This document shows positions 23,031 through 28,589 of a stretch of 28,589 bases of DNA, in pieces. The DNA is from an uncultured Clostridia bacterium (GTDB lineage: Bacteria > Bacillota > Clostridia > TANB77 > CAG-508). Each line of letters starts with the position of its first letter. Positions within the stretch are counted from its first letter, which is position 1. The DNA lies in the NCBI GenBank assembly GCA_934132805.1, contig CAKPAB010000013.1:1-28589 (forward strand), given 5' to 3'. Position numbers and translations under genes: made by a program. The notes beneath the pieces are model-generated. The model did no database searches. It was given only the letters and a program-made list of their open reading frames with translations, and was not told the DNA's origin.

Positions 23031-25310
23031 TTTTCTAGCAAATTTTCTTTCTATATCGTATTTGCTCATTTTTATTGCTGTTGGTCTTCCATGTGGGCAT
23101 GTAAATGGGTTTGGTAATTCTAATAATTTGTCCATTAAGTTTTCAACCTCTGCCTTGTCTAAAACCATATTTGCTTTTACCGCTGCTTTACATGCAACTG
23201 TTGCTATAAATTTTTCTTCTTTTTCTTGTTTTGCTGTCCTTGCTACTGTATTTATTTCGTCTAGTGTTTCTAGAAATAGTTCTTTATTGTCTATATCTAT
23301 ACATACAGTTGGTACTCCTGTTAATTTTATTGTATTTTCCCCAAATTCTTCTAATGTAAATCCTGCTTTTTCAAACATTTCCATATTGTCTTTGGCTATT
23401 TCCATTTCTTTGTGTGATAATGTTATTATGTCTGGTAATAGCAGTAATTGTGAGTCTTTTGAAGTATCGTTGTAGTAATTTCGTTTTACTTTTTCGTACA
23501 TGATTCTTTCATGTGCTGCATGTTGGTCAATTATGTACATTTCTTTGTCCATTTCTATTATTATGTATGTGTTAAATGCTATTCCTATAAATTTGTATGT
23601 TGGTCTTTGATATTCTGCACTTTCTTCAAATACTGATATGTTTTCTTTTATTAGGTCTATTGCTGTATTTGTATCTTTTTTGTCTTCTACTATTGGTGTT
23701 TCTATTGGTTTTCTTCCAAATAGTTTTTCATACATTGTGTTAAAGTCTTCTGCTGGTGTTTCTGTATAGTCTCTGCCTTCCATTTTTTCTATTTGTTCAT
23801 TTATTTCTTCTATTTTTGTTTCGATATTTTCTTCTTGTATGTTTTCTTCTATTTTTGTTTCAGTATTTTCTTCTTGTATGTTTTTTTCTATTTTTGTTTC
23901 AGTATTTTTTTCTTGTGCAATTTCTTCGTTTTCTGTTTTAATACTTTCCTCTTGTTCTAAATCTTGGTTTTTTATTTCACTATTTTCTGTTGTTTGTTCT
24001 TCTTTTTTTTCTTCACTTTCTGGTAATACACCTTCAATTTTAGTTTTATCATTTTCTTCTTTGTTATCGATTTGTTTTTGTAAGTCTTCTTTCATTTTCT
24101 TTAGTTGTTCTAATATATCAGCTGTGTTTATTGGGCCTCCTTGTCCCACATTCATATTGTCTTGTACAGAATTTGTTTTTATTTTGCTTTCTTGTTCATT
24201 ATATTCTTCTATTTTTTTTATTTCATTTTTTCTAAAGTCAAATAGTCCATTTGATTGTGGTCTATTTTCTGTTATATTATCTTCTCTTTTTTCAGTACTT
24301 GCAACAAGTTCACTTTCTAGCAACGTATTTTTTATTGAATGATATATTGATTGGAATATTTTATTTTCTTCTTCAAACCTTACTTCTAATTTTGCTGGAT
24401 GAACATTTACATCTACTTTGGCTGGATTCATCGTTATGTTTAATATTACGAATCCATATTTTCCAATTGGAATTAATCCTTTAAAAGCTTGTTCTGTAGC
24501 TGCTGATAACGTTTTGTCTTTTACATATCTTTTATTTACAAAAAACAATTGGTTTGATCTATTTGATCTTGCTATTTCTGGTTTTCCTATAACTCCCGTA
24601 ACTTTTATGTCTTCGTATGTGTAATCTACTGGTATTATTCCATTTGCTACGTCCTTGCCATATATGCTATAAATTACACTTTTTATATCCCCATTGCCAT
24701 TTGTTTGTATTACTGTTTTTCCTGTGTTTATTAATTTTATAGCTATATTAGGGTTTACTAGAGCAATTCTTGTTATTGCATCTTCTATGTAACCTGCTTC
24801 AGTATAATCTTTTTTTAAGAATTTATATCTTACTGGTGTATTAAAAAATAGATTTTTTACAACTATGCTAGTTCCTGTTTGACACCCAACTTCTTGTTTA
24901 TCTAATACATCTCCTGCTTCAACAGTTATTTTATATCCTGTTTCTTGGCTTGCTGTTTTTGATGTTAATTCTACATTTGCTATTGCTGCAATACTTGCTA
25001 GTGCTTCGCCTCTAAACCCCATAGATGTTACTACATCTAAGTCTTCAGCTTTTCTTATTTTGCTTGTTGCATGTCTTTCAAATGCTATTTCTAAATCGTC
25101 TGGAGCAATTCCCTTTCCGTTGTCTGTAACTCTTATATATGATATTCCACCGTTTTTTATTTCTACTGTTATGTTATTTGCTCCTGCATCTATTGAATTT
25201 TCGACCATTTCTTTTATTACTGATGCTGGTCTTTCTATAACTTCACCAGCTGCTATTTTGTTTATTGTTAAGTCATCAAGTAGAACTATGTTTCCCATGT
25301 TTGTTTCCAT
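23028..25310 (-). CDS. mutL: DNA mismatch repair endonuclease MutL
   Basis: 760 residues. GHKL ATPase domain: KEMVENSIDAG (Glu34, Asn38), DNGKGI (63-68), GFRGEAL (98-104). It is followed by the transducer domain (to ~330), an unusually long charged linker (~335-560), and a C-terminal endonuclease/dimerisation domain with DQHA-x2-E-x4-E (Asp595 to Glu606), ACKAAVK and CPHGRP. This makes it the nicking type found in bacteria lacking MutH. The start may be Met5 (25298): the purine-rich AGAAGGG abuts the first ATG too closely. mutS is not in the window. The linker contains a 3 x 39-bp tandem repeat. Confidence 0.96.
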   Translation of the reverse strand: METNMGNIVLLDDLTINKIAAGEVIERPASVIKEMVENSIDAGANNITVEIKNGGISYIRVTDNGKGIAPDDLEIAFERHATSKIRKAEDLDVVTSMGFRGEALASIAAIANVELTSKTASQETGYKITVEAGDVLDKQEVGCQTGTSIVVKNLFFNTPVRYKFLKKDYTEAGYIEDAITRIALVNPNIAIKLINTGKTVIQTNGNGDIKSVIYSIYGKDVANGIIPVDYTYEDIKVTGVIGKPEIARSNRSNQLFFVNKRYVKDKTLSAATEQAFKGLIPIGKYGFVILNITMNPAKVDVNVHPAKLEVRFEEENKIFQSIYHSIKNTLLESELVASTEKREDNITENRPQSNGLFDFRKNEIKKIEEYNEQESKIKTNSVQDNMNVGQGGPINTADILEQLKKMKEDLQKQIDNKEENDKTKIEGVLPESEEKKEEQTTENSEIKNQDLEQEESIKTENEEIAQEKNTETKIEKNIQEENTETKIEENIQEENIETKIEEINEQIEKMEGRDYTETPAEDFNTMYEKLFGRKPIETPIVEDKKDTNTAIDLIKENISVFEESAEYQRPTYKFIGIAFNTYIIIEMDKEMYIIDQHAAHERIMYEKVKRNYYNDTSKDSQLLLLPDIITLSHKEMEIAKDNMEMFEKAGFTLEEFGENTIKLTGVPTVCIDIDNKELFLETLDEINTVARTAKQEKEEKFIATVACKAAVKANMVLDKAEVENLMDKLLELPNPFTCPHGRPTAIKMSKYDIERKFARK
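23796..23912 (-). repeat. Three 39-bp tandem repeats in the mutL linker
   Basis: Units at 23912-23874, 23873-23835 and 23834-23796 encode EKNTETKIEKNIQ, EENTETKIEENIQ and EENIETKIEEINE. The first two DNA units differ at only two positions; the third is more diverged at its end. In-frame, so copy number can change without breaking the gene. Confidence 0.9.
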
Positions 25311-25327
25311 CCCTTCTAAAAGGAGCT

Positions 25328-25356
25328 GGTTAGAAAATACTTAAATTTTTCTAACC
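25328..25356. other. Perfect hairpin between secF and mutL
   Basis: GGTTAGAAAA (25328-25337) and TTTTCTAACC (25347-25356) pair over 10 bp with a 9-nt loop, 18 bp upstream of the mutL start. No U-tract follows on the minus strand; T-richness is on the plus-strand side. More likely an mRNA processing or stability element than a terminator for the operon. Confidence 0.45.
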
Positions 25357-25364
25357 TTTTACCT

Positions 25365-26021
25365 TTACACTTCTTTTGAGTTTTTTGTATCTTTTTCTAA
25401 TTTTTTGTCAAATATAGTTGTACATACATATGTTGAAATTGCATATACTGTTAATGCAATTGGCATTGTTATTGCATTTATAGGTGTTCTTGTTACTGTT
25501 ATTATTGCTAATAAAATTAGTTGTGCTATTGCAATAATTCCAATTGATTTACATAGAACTTTTAATGAATTTATTTTGTGGTATCTTATTGCTAAATATA
25601 CTAAAATTATTACTGTTGTAATTACAAATGGTATTATATATGGTTTTAATATTTCTCTACCTCTAAAGTGTGCATTTGTTTCTATTGTAACATCTTCTGC
25701 TGATATTGTAGTTTCGTATTTTTCATTTATTTTTGTTATTAAATCTGTTTTTTGTTCTTCTGTAATTTCACTTGTTGTTATACTAACTGCATCTTTGTAT
25801 ACTTCTATTGGTTGAATTAATACTGGTTGATTTCCTAATACTTCTTTTGCAATTTTCTCTATATCTTTTGTCTCAAATTGTTTTCCTAAATTTATTTCTA
25901 TTTTTTGACTATTTTCATAGTTAAGCCCAAATACTAATTTTTTTGAAAATAATATTATTGTTCCTGCTATCAATAAAAGAGCTATTATTACAATTAATAC
26001 TTTTTTAAAATTTTCTTTCAT
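25365..26021 (-). CDS. SecF-like protein, short and diverged
   Basis: 218 residues against about 290-320 for usual SecF. One N-terminal membrane helix (8-27), a small extracytoplasmic domain (about 30-120; KDIEKIAKEVLGNQPVLIQPIE and the beta strands fit the SecF first periplasmic domain), FRGREILKPY and then three helices (125-146, 155-176, 181-204). The usual GIDFTGG motif is absent (FGLNYENSQKIEINLG at that place), as are the last two helices. The sequence ends cleanly at a stop, with only 54 bp to mutL. Identity as SecF rests on position after a SecD-like gene and on general layout; partner of that protein in Sec-dependent export. Confidence 0.65.
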   Translation of the reverse strand: MKENFKKVLIVIIALLLIAGTIILFSKKLVFGLNYENSQKIEINLGKQFETKDIEKIAKEVLGNQPVLIQPIEVYKDAVSITTSEITEEQKTDLITKINEKYETTISAEDVTIETNAHFRGREILKPYIIPFVITTVIILVYLAIRYHKINSLKVLCKSIGIIAIAQLILLAIITVTRTPINAITMPIALTVYAISTYVCTTIFDKKLEKDTKNSKEV

Positions 26022-26083
26022 TTTTTTATTTCATTCCTTCCTAAAATGTACAAATCTGGTTGAAAAGTTTTTCAAGCTTAGTT

Positions 26084-27463
26084 TTATTCTTCTGATGTTT
26101 TTAATAAGTAATTTGTTATTATTGCATTATAAATTGCTATTAATACAATTCCCCAAAATGTTACCATTCCAAAGCTGTTGATTGGTGTCCATTTTATAAA
26201 GCAGAATACTACTGCTAATATGCATATTGGAATTATTCTAACAAAAAATGTTTTGTATGATGTTGAAATTGCTTTTTTTACAACATTTTCTATATTTTCT
26301 TTTTTGTATTTTTTAATATTTGATAATATCATTATTGTAAATATATAATTTAATACTAACATCATTATTATTGCAAATATTGAGTCTATTGATATTACAA
26401 CATTTGTATATCTTATTAATAATAGATATATTGCTGCTAGTCCTATGTTTGCAATTCCTGCTAAAAGTCCATTCATTTTGTATTTTATTATTAAAATTAT
26501 TATTCCTATAATTGCTATAGCTGCTACCGCAATTTCAATGTTTGTTAGGTTTTCTTCTGTTATGTTTGATAAAATATATTGATTTTTCTCCATGTCATAT
26601 TTTATTGGTAATTTTCCACTGTCTAGAACTGTTGCTACACTTTGTGCTTGTTGTATATAGTTATTTAGTGTTGTTGTGTCTGTTGTTGCACTTCCAACTG
26701 ATAATTGAATTTTTCCTGTTGTTAGTGGCTCTTCAAAGTATGTTGACATTAATTCACTATCATCTATTTTTAGTGATATTTTTTTATCTGTTGATGTTGT
26801 GCTTTCGCTTGCTGTGTTTTCTGAATTTTCTTCATTTGTTGCTGTTTCATCTGTTGTATTTTCTTCTGCTGTATTTTCTGAAGTTGTGTTGTTTTCTGTT
26901 GATGTGTTTTCTTCTGATTTTACATATGTTTTGCTTATTTCTTCTAATTTATTTTTTCCTTCTTTATTAAATGCAATTTCTAAGTATACTGCTGTACCTG
27001 AATTTGTTGTATTATATAAAACACTTGATGATTTTATATAACTGTTATCCATTAGAACTTCGTTTGTTTCACTATCTAATATTTCAAATTTTCCTACTGA
27101 AAGTAATCCAGAAATTATATTATCTGTATTTTTATTTTCTGGTATTTCTACAGTTATTTCTCCATTTTCATTGTTTGCTGTTACTTTGTATTCTCCTACT
27201 CCTAGTTTTTCTAGTCTTTTTTCTATTACTTTTTTAGCATTTTGATAATTTTCTTCTGTTTTAACATCATCACTATTTTCAGAATTTACTGTTAGTTTTA
27301 ATGTTCTTGCTCCATTTAGGTCCATTGCGTATGTATAGTCTTTTACATTGTTTGACATTTGGTTTTTGTTTTGCTTATAGATTCCAAAAAAACCTATCAT
27401 TGATATTAATATAATTAATAATATAATTGTTAGTATTTTGATTGTTTTCATTGCTTTTTTCAT
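26084..27463 (-). CDS. SecD-like protein, diverged
   Basis: 459 residues: membrane helix 8-28; YAMDLNGARTLKLTV (45-59) corresponding to the SecD GLDLxGG strand; NAKKVIEKRLEKLGVGEYKV (75-94) and IPENKNTDNIISGLLSVGKFEI as in the SecD P1 domain; a Thr/Glu/Asn-rich insertion (183-226); then five helices (308-327, 331-351, 355-381, 404-423, 429-449). SecD assists late steps of Sec translocation using the proton gradient. The TM4 motif usually containing Asp-Ala-Asn (VDANVLIFERI) is not recognisable; the helix reads IFAIIMMLVLNYIFTIMIL. GGAGG precedes the ATG, 15 bp after the HD gene. Confidence 0.75.
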   Translation of the reverse strand: MKKAMKTIKILTIILLIILISMIGFFGIYKQNKNQMSNNVKDYTYAMDLNGARTLKLTVNSENSDDVKTEENYQNAKKVIEKRLEKLGVGEYKVTANNENGEITVEIPENKNTDNIISGLLSVGKFEILDSETNEVLMDNSYIKSSSVLYNTTNSGTAVYLEIAFNKEGKNKLEEISKTYVKSEENTSTENNTTSENTAEENTTDETATNEENSENTASESTTSTDKKISLKIDDSELMSTYFEEPLTTGKIQLSVGSATTDTTTLNNYIQQAQSVATVLDSGKLPIKYDMEKNQYILSNITEENLTNIEIAVAAIAIIGIIILIIKYKMNGLLAGIANIGLAAIYLLLIRYTNVVISIDSIFAIIMMLVLNYIFTIMILSNIKKYKKENIENVVKKAISTSYKTFFVRIIPICILAVVFCFIKWTPINSFGMVTFWGIVLIAIYNAIITNYLLKTSEE

Positions 27464-27478
27464 TTTCTTTACCTCCGT

Positions 27479-28138
27479 TTATAGCAATTTTGTGTTATTT
27501 ATTATAAGTTCAAACCATATTCTTAAGTATTTTGCTGCATATTTACACATCATTGTTCTGTCCATAAATATTTCAAAATAGTCAAGTACTGGACATATGT
27601 TGTTTTCTATTGTTAAGTTTAATGTTATTTTTCTGTCTTCTTCGTTTAAAATTAAATCTGCATTTGTTACTGCATAGTTTACTCTGTCGTGTATGTCAAA
27701 TGTTGAGATGTTTTTGTTTACAACTCTGTCTCTGTGTACGTCAGACTTATCTGCTAGTATTAGGGCTGCAGATATGTCGCTTACTGCTGTTCCTGTGTTT
27801 TCGTCGTGGTTTCCGATTGCCATCATTATTTTTGTTATTTCTTCTATTGGCATTCCCATTTCTTTTAGTATGTCATATGCTAATATTGCTCCTGTGTGCG
27901 CATGGTCTACTCTGTTTACACAGTTTCCTATGTCATGCATGTATCCTGCTATCCTTGCTAGTTCTATTGTCCTTTCTGGATAGCCTAATTTTTCTAGTAT
28001 GTCTCCTGCTCTTTTTGATACTATTGATATATGTCTGTGCCCGTGTTCTGTGTATCCTATTGCATTTAGTTGCTCTTGCGCGCCTCTTATTAAGGCGTCT
28101 AACTCTTGATTTTCTTTAATGTCTTTTAAAGTTATCAT
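27479..28138 (-). CDS. HD-domain phosphohydrolase
   Basis: 219 residues with HD-superfamily metal ligands: His36 (HGHRH), His68-Asp69 (GYMHDIGN), His79 (VDHAHTGA), His111 (GNHDENTG) and Asp130 (ILADKSDVHRDR). The set is complete, so it is probably an active metal-dependent phosphohydrolase; substrate unknown (nucleotides or a cyclic dinucleotide are possibilities). GGAGG lies six bases before the ATG. It is the first gene of the train; genes of this type precede secD-secF in several Clostridia, so the linkage may be functional. Confidence 0.88.
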   Translation of the reverse strand: MITLKDIKENQELDALIRGAQEQLNAIGYTEHGHRHISIVSKRAGDILEKLGYPERTIELARIAGYMHDIGNCVNRVDHAHTGAILAYDILKEMGMPIEEITKIMMAIGNHDENTGTAVSDISAALILADKSDVHRDRVVNKNISTFDIHDRVNYAVTNADLILNEEDRKITLNLTIENNICPVLDYFEIFMDRTMMCKYAAKYLRIWFELIINNTKLL

Positions 28139-28270
28139 TGGTTACCTCCTTTTTGTCTTTTTAGATTTTATATTAATTTGCTAAAAATATCAACAGTTTT
28201 TTATGAATTTGTTATTTTTATTTTTATATTTGTTACAATTATGGTCTGTTATTGTAAATTATTTGATATA

Positions 28271-28302
28271 TAACAAAAAAACGACTTGTCAATAGCCGTT
28301 TT
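28271..28302 (-). terminator. Intrinsic terminator upstream of the HD-secDF train
   Basis: AAAACGGC (28295-28302) pairs with GTCGTTTT (28278-28285, one G-U), 9-nt loop, tail of U residues from the A-run at 28275-28281. Points the same way as the downstream operon. Confidence 0.8.
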
Positions 28303-28351
28303 AATTTGGAGCGAATAAGCTACAGCTTACGAACCATAATGCTCTCTTTCT
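28271..28351 (-). ncRNA. Candidate ~80-nt small RNA or attenuated leader
   Basis: Bounded by a consensus promoter (start predicted at 28351) and an intrinsic terminator. Near the 5' end, GAGC (28341-28344) can pair with GCTC (28309-28312) around a TAAGCT/AGCTTA inner stem. The 3' hairpin is ACGGC/GTCGT with loop TATTGACAA and a seven-U tail. A five-codon frame (ATG GTT CGT AAG CTG TAG, from 28337) exists but is probably incidental. It matches no RNA family I know. The HD-secD-secF train begins 133 bp further on, so it may be an attenuator instead of a free RNA. Confidence 0.5.
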
Positions 28352-28357
28352 AAAAAT

Positions 28358-28386
28358 ATTATATATGAAATCCTATTAAATTTCAA
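28358..28386 (-). promoter_or_regulatory. Sigma-A promoter of the short transcript/HD operon
   Basis: Minus strand: TTGAAA (28381-28386), exact 17-bp spacer, TATAAT (28358-28363, perfect). An A lies seven bases downstream at 28351 as a likely start. Confidence 0.85.
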
Positions 28387-28394
28387 TGGGAGTA

Positions 28395-28423
28395 TGGAAA
28401 AATTTGTTATTCTATAGTATAAT
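28395..28423 (+). promoter_or_regulatory. Promoter of the right-edge gene
   Basis: TGGAAA (28395-28400), 17-bp spacer, perfect TATAAT (28418-28423). The -35 is weak. It is divergent from, and starts only 9 bp beyond, the promoter at 28358-28386. Confidence 0.55.
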
Positions 28424-28453
28424 AATTGTAATTAAAATTCTTGGAGGTACAAT

Positions 28454-28589
28454 ATGAGCAAATTTAAAACAATGGTTAGAAAAGATATTGAACTTTGCGA
28501 TGAATACATTGATAAGAATATGGCTACTCATTCAGAAGTTAATGCTTTATTAGGAAAATATGTAATGGATTATCCTGATTTTAATAAAA
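28454..28589 (+). CDS. Hypothetical protein, partial (runs off window)
   Basis: ATG at 28454 with GGAGG (28443-28447) six bases upstream and a promoter at 28395-28423. The visible 45 residues (MSKFKTMVRKDIELCDEYI, then DKNMATHSEVNALLGKYVMDY) are helical and polar without a signal peptide. I do not recognise a family. No stop before the edge, so the length is unknown. Confidence 0.7.
   Translation, partial: MSKFKTMVRKDIELCDEYIDKNMATHSEVNALLGKYVMDYPDFNK

Noticed and set aside
23796..23912. CRISPR-like repeat array
   Set aside because: The units are directly adjacent without spacers and keep the mutL reading frame.
25311..25364. Missing C-terminus of SecF hidden by a frameshift downstream of the stop
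   Set aside because: Only 54 bp separate the stop from mutL and they contain a hairpin and a ribosome site, too short for two membrane helices in any frame.

Overview
The window is AT-rich chromosomal DNA from a Gram-positive, low-GC bacterium, most likely an uncultured gut-type Clostridia. The evidence is the gene set: SepF and DivIVA instead of MinE/ZipA-type division proteins, Mini-ribonuclease III, RbgA, a SpoIIIE/FtsK translocase, an endonuclease-type MutL, strong GGAGG ribosome sites, and many short sigma-A promoters of the TTGACA-17-TATAAT kind. I cannot name a species. Almost every gene lies on the minus strand, so this is probably one replichore arm read co-directionally. Only a small ribbon-helix-helix protein near the left edge and a partial gene at the right edge are on the plus strand. 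I see no phage, insertion sequence or CRISPR array.

Left part (1-9700): the 5' end of a prepilin-like surface protein; an orphan ribbon-helix-helix protein; and a P-type cation ATPase whose leader looks like a yybP-ykoY (manganese) riboswitch overlapping a terminator. Next come a tRNA-Glu(CTC), then Mini-RNase III with an apparent frameshift at its 5' end, rbgA, pnp, rpsO and gap. This block is dominated by ribosome assembly and RNA processing.

Middle (9800-20200): a GH15 glucoamylase-like enzyme; a 66-bp near-perfect palindrome; a metallo-beta-lactamase/beta-CASP nuclease; an unrecognised coiled-coil protein downstream of an FtsK/SpoIIIE translocase; a small coiled-coil protein overlapping rsmD; divIVA; and sepF. 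The rsmD and sepF promoters share an unusual upstream array of TGTAAT boxes at 11-bp pitch, like operators of OmpR/PhoB-family response regulators such as WalR or PhoP.

Right part (20240-28138): one long minus-strand gene train in transcription order: HD-domain hydrolase, secD, secF, mutL, a four-helix membrane protein, miaA and an HlyD-like membrane-fusion protein. The SecD and SecF proteins are strongly diverged and SecF is short. Upstream of the train, a good promoter drives a roughly 80-nt transcript that ends at an intrinsic terminator. It is either a small RNA or an attenuated leader for the train. A divergent plus-strand gene starts at 28454 and leaves the window.

The items most worth following up are the shared phased operator at rsmD and sepF, the manganese-type riboswitch on a calcium-type ATPase, the reduced SecDF pair, the short transcript at 28271-28351, and the Mini-III frameshift.
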